Source of the DNA: Geosporobacter ferrireducens | GTDB taxonomy: Bacteria; Bacillota; Clostridia; Peptostreptococcales; Thermotaleaceae | NCBI RefSeq assembly: GCF_001750685.1 | Contig: NZ_CP017269.1 | Coordinates: 1,715,416-1,779,415, forward strand | Length of the DNA stretch: 64,000 bases | Reading direction: 5' to 3' | Part shown: positions 52,974 to 61,638 of the stretch, piece after piece | How positions within the stretch are numbered: position 1 is the stretch's first letter | Layout: each line of letters begins with the position of its first letter | Made by a program: the position numbers and the translations under genes | Notes under the pieces: generated by a model | Told to the model about the DNA's origin: nothing | The model's input: only the letters and a program-made list of their open reading frames with translations | The model's database searches: none

Positions 52974-54017
52974 CTAATCCCTTAGTAAGCTGCGTTTATA
53001 GGAAAGTATGGATAAACTGAACAGTATTGCACTAAGGATGAGTAATAGGACCATACTTTCATAAAATATGGCTTGATTGCCGCTGGGAAATATAGCCTCT
53101 CTTATGGCAAACATCAAACTATAAGTGGGAATGACCGTTAGAATCCTTGGCGCAAAGCTTGGTGCGAAATAAGAAATCATAGGTGCTGTAAGCAATAGGC
53201 TAATCCCTAAAACCCATATCATGGCCTTGGAAATGTTGTCAAAAAAGCTTGCTATAAACATGGCAATCGTAGAGCTAAATAAGCTGCCTGCTATGGTAAT
53301 GCTTATTAACATAAGCCAATTAATTTTAAAGCCCATTGTAAAAATCGTAATCAATATTGTAGATATTAATCCTAAAACAGCTATTAAGATTACTTTAGAC
53401 CATAAATATTCCGCAATTCCACCTGGGGAAACCATATACGCCTTTATTGTATCTTCTTCCTTTTCCATAAATATCAAGGTTGCAAGCAGTATAAACCCTA
53501 GCATAACCGGTTCATTTAAAATCATCAAAGGAACAAAACTCTTATTAAAAGGAATTTTTCCATAGTCTACCGTTTGCTTTAAAACAACTGTTTCAATATC
53601 CGGATCATTCAATTGGTTAGTATTTAATATAGATTCAATGGACAGGGCAAATGCATTTTTACTTTGATCACTCTCATACCCCTGCATAATGATCTCGAAA
53701 CCGGGTTTATTTTGCATTTGCCGAATCATTAAACCAACAGCCTCTTGATCTGCCTCCATGCTCCTTATAATCTCATCTCTTCCTTTCATCCGCTGGTTCC
53801 CTTCCAGTTTTTCAAGAAATTGAATGAGTGGTAAGATTTCATGGACTGGCTCTCCTTCCAAGGCATAAAAAACTTTAGCCTCCATGTTCACCTGCTCAGG
53901 AATTAAGATGTTGGTAACAAATATCAATATCGCTGCAACTACTACAACAATCAGAAAAAAGAAATTTCTGAAAGCAATCTTAAAATCCTTTTTTAGGAGC
54001 CCCAATAAGCGTTTCAT
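52974..54017 (-). CDS. ABC-2 type exporter permease
   Basis: 347 residues with the same layout as its downstream partner: N-terminal span, extracytoplasmic loop with EQVNMEAKVFYALEGEP, and five C-terminal spans; MEKEEDTIKAYMVSPGGIAEYLWSKV is the coupling region. AAGGAG precedes ATG, which follows the ATPase gene by one base. Confidence 0.9.
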   Translation of the reverse strand: MKRLLGLLKKDFKIAFRNFFFLIVVVVAAILIFVTNILIPEQVNMEAKVFYALEGEPVHEILPLIQFLEKLEGNQRMKGRDEIIRSMEADQEAVGLMIRQMQNKPGFEIIMQGYESDQSKNAFALSIESILNTNQLNDPDIETVVLKQTVDYGKIPFNKSFVPLMILNEPVMLGFILLATLIFMEKEEDTIKAYMVSPGGIAEYLWSKVILIAVLGLISTILITIFTMGFKINWLMLISITIAGSLFSSTIAMFIASFFDNISKAMIWVLGISLLLTAPMISYFAPSFAPRILTVIPTYSLMFAIREAIFPSGNQAIFYESMVLLLILSAILFSLSILSYKRSLLRD

Positions 54018-54018
54018 A

Positions 54019-54873
54019 TTATTTCAACTCCTTACCGATTATCTTTATGAAAATTTGTTCCAACGTAGCTTCCTGTGTATGCATGGTTTCTATCTTCGTT
54101 TTTGATATAAGCTCATGGATACGTTGCTTATGTTTTTCATCGGTTAATGATAATATTTCCTTCTTTAAAATGTTTCCTTCTCTATATTCAATATTTACAA
54201 AACTTTCTCCATACTTTAGCTTTAAGCTTCTGGGCGAATCAATGGCACTTATTTCTCCATTTGTAATAAATGCTACCCGGTCACATAATTCTTCAGCAAT
54301 ATGCATGTTATGGGTAGTTAAAAAAACTGTAGTACCCTGCTGCTGTTTCTCTTTTATGATCCCTTTTATAACACTTGTGGTATTTGGATCCAGTCCGGAA
54401 GTAGGTTCATCTAAAAACCATATTTTAGGATGATTGATCATAGACCTGGCAAACACCAGACGCTGCAGCATTCCCTTTGAATACCCTCCTGCCTTTTTAT
54501 GAGCGGCCTCTTCTAATCCTACCATTTTCAACAACTTTAATGGATCTTCCGTAGGCACACTGAACATTTCACTATAAAAAGCAAGATTTTCTACCCCGGT
54601 AAGTTTTTTGTAAATGTTCGGCCGTTCAAAGGAAACGCCTATTAAATTAAAGAGCGCTCTTGTACTCTTTCGAATATTTTTATTATCAACGAATCCCTCC
54701 CCTTTTTGCAAAGGCAAAAGACCGATAAGAATTTTTTGTGTTGTTGATTTTCCAGCTCCACTAGGGCCTAAAAATCCGAAGATTTCGCCCTTGCTGATTT
54801 CAAAGCTTACATCCCTTACTGCGTAATTTTCATCATTAGAATAGGAATGATATAGGTTTGTAACTTTGATCAT
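54019..54873 (-). CDS. ABC exporter ATPase
   Basis: 284 residues. Walker A GPSGAGKST, signature YSKGMLQRLVFARS (SKGM in place of SGGQ, common in ABC-2 drug/antibiotic exporters), Walker B IWFLDEPTSGLDP, H-loop LTTHNM. The ATG at 54873 is preceded by GGAGGAG; the ATG at 54891 overlaps the TAA of the 40-residue peptide. TetR-controlled multidrug or peptide exporter is the likely role. Confidence 0.93.
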   Translation of the reverse strand: MIKVTNLYHSYSNDENYAVRDVSFEISKGEIFGFLGPSGAGKSTTQKILIGLLPLQKGEGFVDNKNIRKSTRALFNLIGVSFERPNIYKKLTGVENLAFYSEMFSVPTEDPLKLLKMVGLEEAAHKKAGGYSKGMLQRLVFARSMINHPKIWFLDEPTSGLDPNTTSVIKGIIKEKQQQGTTVFLTTHNMHIAEELCDRVAFITNGEISAIDSPRSLKLKYGESFVNIEYREGNILKKEILSLTDEKHKQRIHELISKTKIETMHTQEATLEQIFIKIIGKELK

Positions 54874-54890
54874 GTCTGCTCCTCCATTCA

Positions 54891-55013
54891 TTATTCTTCC
54901 TCTTCCATCGGGTTATTTTTCTTTTGCATTATTTTCTTAAGAATTCTAAGTTTAACAGGTATCATAATTGCTGCCAGTATAATCCCTAAAATGACCCATC
55001 CCCATAATGGCAT
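54891..55013 (-). CDS. 40-residue single-span membrane peptide
   Basis: ATG at 55013 with AAGGAGGTG, TAA at 54891. Reads MPLWGWVILGIILAAIMIP, then a basic stretch (VKLRILKKIMQKKNN) and an acidic tail (PMEEEE). Placed between the TetR regulator and the exporter ATPase, with its stop overlapping the next ATG, so it is certainly translated with the exporter. Likely an accessory subunit or regulator of the ABC exporter. No family recognised. Confidence 0.75.
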   Translation of the reverse strand: MPLWGWVILGIILAAIMIPVKLRILKKIMQKKNNPMEEEE

Positions 55014-55032
55014 ATCCGTACACCTCCTTATT

Positions 55033-55662
55033 TTAATTTTTAAAGCCGTTCTCGATAATAAACAGCATTTTTTCTACTTTATCTAAAAGCTCATCCTGAT
55101 TCTGCAGTACTTCCTCATACTTCATATAACTAAGCACATAATCCAGGATAGAAGTATTTAAATTGGTAATGATATAAGCCCCAACCCTAGTATCAATTTG
55201 CGGATTAATCTCCCCTTTCTCCTTTGCCTTCTCAACCAGTATCTCGAAAAACTGATTGCTTTTCTCCATACCCATTCCTAGAATTTCTTCTTTAAACTTT
55301 ATGTCGCTTTCTTTCATGAAGTTGTTCGCTATACCGGCAAGCTTAGGATTCTCCCTTGCAAAGGCTATCCCTTTAACATAAAGTTCTCTAATCGTGTCTA
55401 TAAAATATAAATGCTCCAAATTGTGCAAACAATCCAGCAGATACGCTTGCTTTTTTAAGGATGAAATCTCCAAAACATATTTATAAAGATCTTTTTTATT
55501 TTCAAAATACTGGTACATACTTCCTTTGGCTACATTGGTATTCTCAGCGATTTTAGAAATGCTCGCATTTACAAAGCTGTTTTTTGAAAATTCATCAATG
55601 GCTGCCTCAATAATTTTATTTCTTCTTTCTTCCGGTAAATTGAAAAAGGTTTGTTTCGGCAT
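55033..55662 (-). CDS. TetR-family transcriptional regulator
   Basis: 209 residues. N-terminal HTH (RRNKIIEAAIDEFSKNSFVNASISKIAENTNVAKGSMYQYFENKKDLYKY, residues about 12-58 in family terms) and a helical ligand domain. First gene of the operon regulator-peptide-ATPase-permease-permease. Upstream it has a consensus promoter with an operator between the -35 and -10 boxes, plus two further sites, so tight autorepression with release by an exporter substrate is likely. Confidence 0.93.
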   Translation of the reverse strand: MPKQTFFNLPEERRNKIIEAAIDEFSKNSFVNASISKIAENTNVAKGSMYQYFENKKDLYKYVLEISSLKKQAYLLDCLHNLEHLYFIDTIRELYVKGIAFARENPKLAGIANNFMKESDIKFKEEILGMGMEKSNQFFEILVEKAKEKGEINPQIDTRVGAYIITNLNTSILDYVLSYMKYEEVLQNQDELLDKVEKMLFIIENGFKN

Positions 55663-55680
55663 AATCCTTGTATCCTCCTC

Positions 55681-55698
55681 AGCGACTAGGTAGTCATA
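55681..55698. promoter_or_regulatory. TetR operator, third (weaker) site
   Basis: Reads TATGACTACCTAGTCGCT on the minus strand, a degenerate version of the consensus TATGACTGnnCAGTCATA, located in the leader just before the TetR gene. Confidence 0.45.
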
Positions 55699-55734
55699 TT
55701 GTGTGCAAAAAAATATTTCTTATTCCTTTTCACG

Positions 55735-55756
55735 CATATGACTGGACGGTCATATG
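55735..55756. promoter_or_regulatory. TetR operator, second site
   Basis: CATATGACTG/CGGTCATATG palindrome, with arms nearly perfect around a 2-base centre, 15-35 bases downstream of the -10 box. Confidence 0.7.
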
Positions 55757-55766
55757 CTTTAGTATC

Positions 55767-55795
55767 ATTATATGACTGCCCAGTCATAATGTCAA
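55767..55795 (-). promoter_or_regulatory. Consensus promoter of the TetR-exporter operon with embedded operator
   Basis: TTGACA (55790-55795 on the complement), 17-base spacer, TATAAT (55767-55772), all perfect. The palindrome TATGACTGCCCAGTCATA at 55771-55788 fills the spacer, so a bound repressor would block RNA polymerase. Confidence 0.85.
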
Positions 55796-55820
55796 GATCT
55801 ATTTTTCTTCTGCTTAACTT

Positions 55821-56462
55821 CTATTCTATCTCCTTGCTTTCCCTCCAACTCTTTGTATTTTTACTATATGTGTCCTCTAACAAATCCTTGAGTAAATTAT
55901 AACTTCTATCAAAAATATAAGGATCTATTTCTCTACCTTTCATATTCTCCATTAATTTCATTGTATTTTTAATTTTAAACGGTCTATAGACTCTAGGCCG
56001 TGTGATTGCATCAAATATATCTGCTATTCTTATAATACGGCTATTTAGAGGTATTGCTTCACCTGCTTTGTTTTCCGGATATCCGCTTCCATCCCAGTTT
56101 TCATGATGATATCTCACTATTTCTCCGATTTCTATATTCTGTTTACTTTTATACACCATGCTTAGAAATAACTCTTCTGAGTAAACGGCGTGTTTTTTCA
56201 TAATTTCCCATTCTTCAGAGGATAATTTGCCTTCCTTATATAAAATAGACTGTGGAATTTTACTTTTTCCTATATCATGTAGTAATGCTGCTTCATATAA
56301 TTTTTGTTTCTCAATTTGCTCTAGCTTTATTTTCTCTCCTATTCTTAGCGCTATGTTACCTACATTTTTAGAATGTACAAATATTTCCAAAGAAAAATTA
56401 TGTTTTACAACACTGCTATTCATATGTAACAATTCAGATTGCCCTTTTATTGCCCATTCCAT
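55821..56462 (-). CDS. HD-GYP domain protein (cyclic-di-GMP phosphodiesterase-like)
   Basis: 213 residues, essentially one HD-GYP domain. ALLHDIGKSKIP (HD), RYHHENWDGSGYP (HHENxDGxGYP, the HD-GYP signature) and IADIFDAITRPRVYRP are intact, so it may be an active phosphodiesterase. No sensor domain. The ATG at 56462 has AAGGAG 8 bases upstream. Stop is just before the TetR promoter; they are separate units. Could affect motility or sporulation signalling. Confidence 0.9.
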   Translation of the reverse strand: MEWAIKGQSELLHMNSSVVKHNFSLEIFVHSKNVGNIALRIGEKIKLEQIEKQKLYEAALLHDIGKSKIPQSILYKEGKLSSEEWEIMKKHAVYSEELFLSMVYKSKQNIEIGEIVRYHHENWDGSGYPENKAGEAIPLNSRIIRIADIFDAITRPRVYRPFKIKNTMKLMENMKGREIDPYIFDRSYNLLKDLLEDTYSKNTKSWRESKEIE

Positions 56463-56739
56463 ACAAAGCACTCCTTAATGTCAATTTAAATACTAAAGCT
56501 ACTATTTTAGAACAATGATACGTATTTAGACACCCTTTTGCTTATACTAATACAAATAGCTGATTTTCAGTTCCTTTCAAAATAACGTATTTTTCTACAA
56601 CATTTGCTATTTTTATACCACTAAATATAATTGTAAGTCATTACCATATAGGTGTCAATTCTTTTAGAATTGTTTATTAATTCTATTAGTTCATAGAAAT
56701 ATATAGGTTATCTGTATAAAGTTATAATGAGGTGATAAC

Positions 56740-57102
56740 ATGGAAATTGATTATAAATCTATCGGAAAAAAAATTCGCAAAGAACGGATAATACGTAACT
56801 TGACATTAGAACAGCTAGCTGAAATTTTAGACTTATCCCCTTCTTACATGGGTTTAATAGAGCGAGGACAAAGAGGAATCAGTATTGAAACTTTATATAA
56901 GCTTGCAATAGCCTTCGATGTAACTACGGATTATCTAATATCTTCAGACGGTGATGAGGATATATCCGAAGATATTTTTTCTTGCAATGTTCTTTATCAG
57001 AAAATCCTTGCTCATATTAAAAAATATTCTACTGAAGAATTAAAGTTTCTGTTAGAATTTATCGAATTAAAGAACAAGCATGATAGCCAATCTTCTAAGT
57101 GA
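56740..57102 (+). CDS. XRE-family regulator (SinR-like)
   Basis: 120 residues. HTH at about 8-62 (RNLTLEQLAEILDLSPSYMGLIERGQRGISIETL) followed by a short acidic region and a C-terminal helix (ELKFLLEFIELK) which may be a dimerisation or SinI-type interaction segment. GAGGTGAT precedes the ATG. Convergent with the 51-residue peptide gene. Possibly a regulator of post-exponential functions; unproven. Confidence 0.85.
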   Translation: MEIDYKSIGKKIRKERIIRNLTLEQLAEILDLSPSYMGLIERGQRGISIETLYKLAIAFDVTTDYLISSDGDEDISEDIFSCNVLYQKILAHIKKYSTEELKFLLEFIELKNKHDSQSSK

Positions 57103-57121
57103 GGGCTATTCTGCCCTCTAC

Positions 57122-57277
57122 TCAGTCTTCGTCTGCTTCCATTGCAATAACCAATCTCTCCAGAATCTCATTTAACTCATAGCTTCCCCTAGCTATTTCC
57201 TCATTAAGCTCCACGTGAATTCTCGGATTATCATGGAGAAGCAGCTTAAATAATAAAATTACATTTTTAGCTTGCAT
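57122..57277 (-). CDS. 51-residue helical peptide, possibly Spo0E-like
   Basis: ATG at 57277 with a perfect AGGAGGTGAT, TGA at 57122. Reads QAKNVILLFKLLLHDN, then GSYELNEILERLVIAMEA. Two predicted helices, the second with S-x-E-L-N where Spo0E-like phosphatases have the motif SQELD. The match is suggestive only. The strong ribosome binding site and placement beside an XRE regulator make it a real small gene. Confidence 0.6.
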   Translation of the reverse strand: MQAKNVILLFKLLLHDNPRIHVELNEEIARGSYELNEILERLVIAMEADED

Positions 57278-57551
57278 AGTATCACCTCCTATCAGGTAAT
57301 ACTATAGATTAAAGTCTATATTTACTAAAGTATTTTTGGACTCTCGCCGAATTTTAAATTTTCATATAGGAATAACCCCCATAGCTTAATCCGTCTCTAT
57401 GCATAAGGTCATGAATAAAATAAAACCGGCACCTTCATAAAGGACCGGTACATTCCAGATATTCATTAGCTTTTTTAATATACGGTTATTGATATTAGAC
57501 TGACTTTATACTTTAATTTTACAATTCTATTCCAAATTGTATGAAAATCAA

Positions 57552-57576
57552 AAGCAAGAGATTCGATCTCTTGCTT
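57552..57576 (-). terminator. Terminator after the IclR gene
   Basis: Eleven-base arms AAGCAAGAGAT (57552-57562) and ATCTCTTGCTT (57566-57576), followed on the minus strand by TTGATTTTC. The rest of the gap 57278-57551 shows only an imperfect ACCGG/CCGGT hairpin near 57424-57446. Confidence 0.7.
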
Positions 57577-57585
57577 CTCATTAAT

Positions 57586-58389
57586 CTATTCAATTTTAGG
57601 CAGCATTGGGCAATTTGGAAACATTTCCGGTTTCTGTGCCAATATATTTGCAACAGAAATCAACATTTGTGCATAATCCAAAATCATTTCATCTTTAATG
57701 CTTATAATTGAACCTGAAATACTAATGGCACCCAAAACTCTATCTCCATTGACGATAGGAACAGCCACACATTTAACACCATGCGCTTCCTCACTTCTGT
57801 CAATAGCATAGCCACATTCTCTTATTTGCTTAATTTCCTTCATTAAGTCTTCAAAATTGGTGATTGTAGTAGGGGTAAATCTCTCCATGCCATGATAGTC
57901 AATAATTTGCTTTATTTCATGCTCAGACAGCTTACTCAACATTGCTTTACCAACACCGGTACAGTGCATATTCAATGTTTTTCCTGTAATTGAATAAAGC
58001 ACATTTTTATTTGCCGGATAACTTGCATCAAGATAGAGTACTTTTCCATGTCTAGGCACAGTAAAGTAAACAATTTCACCAGTTTTTTGCTGGATTTCAT
58101 CTAGAAAATGCATGGCATATTCAATAATAGGCAATCCCATTCTTGCACCATAGCTCATTTCCAAAATTTCCATCCCTAAACGATAAAACTGGTTGCTTTC
58201 ATCTTTTTCTAGTATGTCGCAGTATTCTAAGGTTTTAAGCATGTTAGACAATGTACTTTTCGGCATTTTCGTTTCTTGAACAAGCTGCGTGAGTGTCCAT
58301 TGTGGTTTTTTACCCGTAAAATATTTTAAAATACTGGCTGCTTTTATAACAACATTTATTTTCCAAGTCTCGGAATTATGCTTGTCCAT
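57586..58389 (-). CDS. IclR-family transcriptional regulator
   Basis: 267 residues. Winged helix at residues about 14-75 (LTQLVQETKMPKSTLSNMLKTLEYCDILEKD) and the IclR effector domain (GTGVGKAML-like CTGVGKAMLSKL, GYAIDRSEEAHGVKCVAVPI, GAISISG). ATG at 58389 is preceded by GAGGTG. KdgR-type IclR regulators control keto-deoxygluconate genes, and this one lies at the end of such an operon, so it probably regulates it. Confidence 0.93.
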   Translation of the reverse strand: MDKHNSETWKINVVIKAASILKYFTGKKPQWTLTQLVQETKMPKSTLSNMLKTLEYCDILEKDESNQFYRLGMEILEMSYGARMGLPIIEYAMHFLDEIQQKTGEIVYFTVPRHGKVLYLDASYPANKNVLYSITGKTLNMHCTGVGKAMLSKLSEHEIKQIIDYHGMERFTPTTITNFEDLMKEIKQIRECGYAIDRSEEAHGVKCVAVPIVNGDRVLGAISISGSIISIKDEMILDYAQMLISVANILAQKPEMFPNCPMLPKIE

Positions 58390-58514
58390 CAAATTTTCAC
58401 CTCATACAAATATATATGTTTTACTATATAATACAATTAAATCATAGTCAATAGTTCATCAATGTTGAACCATTGACTGGATAAAGTAAAAACACGCTGA
58501 TTTTTCAGTACATT

Positions 58515-60038
58515 TTATTTTACTACGGACTTAACCGTACTATTTCTGTATCTAACAACAGCTGCCTTTATTGCAGGATAAAATAAAGAAATTCCTGTAA
58601 AAATAATCAGAATAAATGTCACAGGTCTTGTAAAAAAAATTGAGTAGCTGCCTTGTGACATTACTAAAGCTCTACGCATATTTGATTCAAGCATTCCCCC
58701 TAGAAGCAGCCCTAATATAAATGGGCCAGGTGCATAACCGCCGCGTTTGAATACAAAACCCAAGAATCCTGCTGCTACCATAATCATCACATCAAAAAAG
58801 CTGTTATTTAGAGCATAAGAACCTACTACGCAGAGAATCATAACAGAAACCCATACGGTTTCTTTACGAACATTTAATACTCTTGCAGATAGTTTTGCTG
58901 TCAAAAGTCCAAAAACGAATATAATCAAGTACGCAAGAAGCATTAACAACATTATATTTATTACAAATGGTTTATTCTCTGTAAACATTTTGGGCCCTGG
59001 CTGCATCCCATACATCATCAGTGAACCGATCAAAATTGCACTAACAGTATCTCCTGGAATTCCCAATGTCAGCATGGTTGTAAGGGCGCCTCCAATAACG
59101 CCATTATTTGCCGCACAACTTACCGCAAGTCCCTCTATCGAACCATTTCCATATTCTTCAGGGTGTTTTGAAGTTTTCTTTGCTTGTCCCCAGCAGATAA
59201 TAGAGGCTATATCCCCGCCTGCCGCCGGTACAGCTCCAACAACAGAAGCAACTATAGATGCAATCAATGTTGGTTTAGCAAGTTGTAATGCCTCCCCTTT
59301 CGTCGGGATAACTCTTCCAAGCTGAAGATTCTTTCTCTTTTCTGTTTCTTCACGCTTTTCAAGTTCCCAGTTTCGTTCAAAAATTTGAGACAGTACCTCC
59401 CCAATGCCAAACATGCCAATCATAATCGGTAAAAATGAGATGCCTGCAACTAAGCTTGTAGAACCCATGGTAAATCTTTTCGTAGCCAATATGGGGTCAA
59501 TGCCTATAGTTGATAAAAGCAATCCGCAAAATCCTACGATCAAACCCTTAATCACTGAATTTTCGGATACCGCTATCATCATAGACAGTCCAAATAATGC
59601 CAGGGCAAAATACTCCGAAGGTCCAAATTTTATTGCAAATTTTGCAAGCGGAAAAGAAAATAGAATTAAAACAATGGTACTTATTACTCCACCAAATACA
59701 GAATAAATCACATTTATTCCCAATGCCAAGCCACCCTGTCCTTTTTTATACAGACTATATCCATCAAAAGTTGAGGCGATTGAAGCCGGCGTTCCTGGCG
59801 TATTGATTAGGATGGCTGATATACCTCCTGCAAATATTGCAGCATTCCAAAGACCAATCAGCATTGCAAAGCCTTCTGCCGGGCTGAACCAAAATGTAAG
59901 GGGTGTTAGTATTGCAATAGCCATCGTTGCAGACAACCCTGGAAGTGAGCCTACAATTGTTCCTACGATAACGCCAATGAAAGTGCAAAAGATAACCATC
60001 GGCTGTAATATATCCATCAAACCTGTAATCCATTCCAT
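58515..60038 (-). CDS. tctA: TTT transporter large permease TctA (second set)
   Basis: About 507 residues, twelve membrane segments. GTIVGSLPGLSATMAIAILTP, NTPGTPASIASTFDGYSL and LGIPGDTVSAIL correspond to TctA landmarks. The ATG at 60038 has AGGAGG 8 bases before it. Clearly paralogous to the gene at 2738-4234 but divergent. Follows TctB by 12 bases. Linkage to KDG metabolism suggests that it carries a sugar acid rather than a tricarboxylate. Confidence 0.92.
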   Translation of the reverse strand: MEWITGLMDILQPMVIFCTFIGVIVGTIVGSLPGLSATMAIAILTPLTFWFSPAEGFAMLIGLWNAAIFAGGISAILINTPGTPASIASTFDGYSLYKKGQGGLALGINVIYSVFGGVISTIVLILFSFPLAKFAIKFGPSEYFALALFGLSMMIAVSENSVIKGLIVGFCGLLLSTIGIDPILATKRFTMGSTSLVAGISFLPIMIGMFGIGEVLSQIFERNWELEKREETEKRKNLQLGRVIPTKGEALQLAKPTLIASIVASVVGAVPAAGGDIASIICWGQAKKTSKHPEEYGNGSIEGLAVSCAANNGVIGGALTTMLTLGIPGDTVSAILIGSLMMYGMQPGPKMFTENKPFVINIMLLMLLAYLIIFVFGLLTAKLSARVLNVRKETVWVSVMILCVVGSYALNNSFFDVMIMVAAGFLGFVFKRGGYAPGPFILGLLLGGMLESNMRRALVMSQGSYSIFFTRPVTFILIIFTGISLFYPAIKAAVVRYRNSTVKSVVK

Positions 60039-60050
60039 AATGCCCACCTC

Positions 60051-60503
60051 CTAAATAACAAACTGTACTCTGAGCAGCATATTAAATACAAAATAAATTA
60101 GACCTACAAACAGTACTGTATAAACCGCATTAAATTTAAGTGTTCTTTCATAGGTCCAGTTTAAAAATAGAGAAATCGATGCTGCTGCAATTAAAAATGT
60201 TGTTAGCTTCCATAAAGCTAAAAATACCAAAATTGCAAAAACAGTTGTGAAAAAAAGTTTTTTATTCTTTTTTTGTGCATCCTCTAATTTAAAGTATTCA
60301 AAACTTCCATTTGCTTTTATTCCTCTTATAAAAAGAATCAACCCAAATACAACAACCATCAAGGCCATAATAAATGGAAAAAAACCCGGGCCTGGAACAC
60401 CATCTGAGGTTGGCGATGCTATTCCGAGACTTAAAGAGGGGAATATGAAAAGTCCGCCTAGTATTACAAATAATACACCTGGTATCGTATCTCCCTTAAA
60501 CAT
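60051..60503 (-). CDS. tctB: TTT transporter small permease TctB (second set)
   Basis: 150 residues, four membrane segments; the GDGVPGPGFFPF-like loop (TSDGVPGPGFFPFIMALM) is a typical TctB feature. AAGGAGG precedes the ATG. A strong hairpin lies between it and tctC, as in the first tct operon. Confidence 0.88.
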   Translation of the reverse strand: MFKGDTIPGVLFVILGGLFIFPSLSLGIASPTSDGVPGPGFFPFIMALMVVVFGLILFIRGIKANGSFEYFKLEDAQKKNKKLFFTTVFAILVFLALWKLTTFLIAAASISLFLNWTYERTLKFNAVYTVLFVGLIYFVFNMLLRVQFVI

Positions 60504-60528
60504 AGTTCCTCCTTAATATGAACGTATA

Positions 60529-60548
60529 GGGTGAGAATTTTCTCACCC
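60529..60548 (-). other. Intercistronic hairpin between tctC and tctB (second set)
   Basis: GGGTGAGA (60529-60536) and TCTCACCC (60541-60548), loop of four, without a U-run. Same position as the hairpin at 4795-4814 in the first set. Confidence 0.6.
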
Positions 60549-60558
60549 TGTGCTTTAA

Positions 60559-61551
60559 TTACTTTTTCTGCGCAATACCTAGCTTTGGAATTAATTCTGC
60601 ATACATTTCAAGCTGCTTCTTTGCAATGGCATCCATTTCTGCCCCCGGTAGATATGCAAATTCGAAACCCCGTTCTGCAAGTAGTTTTTTCACAGCATCC
60701 GAATTTATAGCTGTTTTAGCAGCCTCTTCAAGAATCTCCACGACTTCTTCCGGTGTATCTTTCGGTACCGCAAAGCTTCCCCAGGCTTGCGCTACAACAT
60801 CAATGCCTTGTTCTTTTGCCGTATGTACATCCGGAATAATGCTGGATCTCTCTTCTCCGAGAACTGCCAATACCTTAAATTCACCGCCATCAACACCGGC
60901 TTTTACCTCTGACGGGCTTACCGTAACTGCATCTATATTCCCACCCATAAGTGCAGCCACTGCTGGTGCTCCACCTTCAAAAGGCACATGTGTAAACTTG
61001 CTGTCATTTGCTTGCTCCAACAAAGCTGCAGAAATATGCCAAATAGAGCCGGTTCCTGAATTTCCCACAAGAATTTTTCCTGGGTTTGCTTTTGCATCAG
61101 TCAAAAATTCTTCTAATGTATTCCACTTTGCATCCTTACGAACAGTTACAGACGCCGGAATAGTCATTGCACGTGCAAAAAACGCAAAGTCATTGCTTGT
61201 CAAATCAGTCAGTCCCAATGCACTGATCATTGTAGATTCTACCGGCATATAGGCTATGGTGTACCCGTCTGCTGTACTATTTTTAACAAACTCTAATCCA
61301 ACTGCGCCGGAAGCCCCTGTTTTGTTTGTAACGATAACAGGCTTGCCTAAGCTTTTTTCAAGCTCTTGGGCAAAAATTCTTGCAACGGTATCTGATGCAC
61401 CGCCTGGTGAATACGGCACTACCAGGGTGAGCTGTTTGGTTGGAAAATCTGTTTTCCCTCCTGTACTCTTTGTTTGTGTACAACCTGTGAATAGGGCAAG
61501 GACAATGACAAGTACCGTTATAATGGGTAAACTGCTTCTTAATTTTTTCAT
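60559..61551 (-). CDS. tctC: TTT transporter substrate-binding lipoprotein TctC (second set)
   Basis: 330 residues, lipoprotein signal ending in LFTGC. LVVPYSPGGASDTVARIF and GGNIDAVTVSPSEV are TctC landmarks. ATG at 61551 follows GGGAGGA. Likely binds the sugar acid imported for the KDG/KDPG enzymes. First of the transporter genes downstream of the aldolase. Confidence 0.92.
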   Translation of the reverse strand: MKKLRSSLPIITVLVIVLALFTGCTQTKSTGGKTDFPTKQLTLVVPYSPGGASDTVARIFAQELEKSLGKPVIVTNKTGASGAVGLEFVKNSTADGYTIAYMPVESTMISALGLTDLTSNDFAFFARAMTIPASVTVRKDAKWNTLEEFLTDAKANPGKILVGNSGTGSIWHISAALLEQANDSKFTHVPFEGGAPAVAALMGGNIDAVTVSPSEVKAGVDGGEFKVLAVLGEERSSIIPDVHTAKEQGIDVVAQAWGSFAVPKDTPEEVVEILEEAAKTAINSDAVKKLLAERGFEFAYLPGAEMDAIAKKQLEMYAELIPKLGIAQKK

Positions 61552-61638
61552 GTAATTTCCTCCCAATATCCTTAAATTTATGTAGTCAATGCAAAATAAA
61601 TTTTAATTCTATTTGATTACACGGTTTAAATGAAACGT

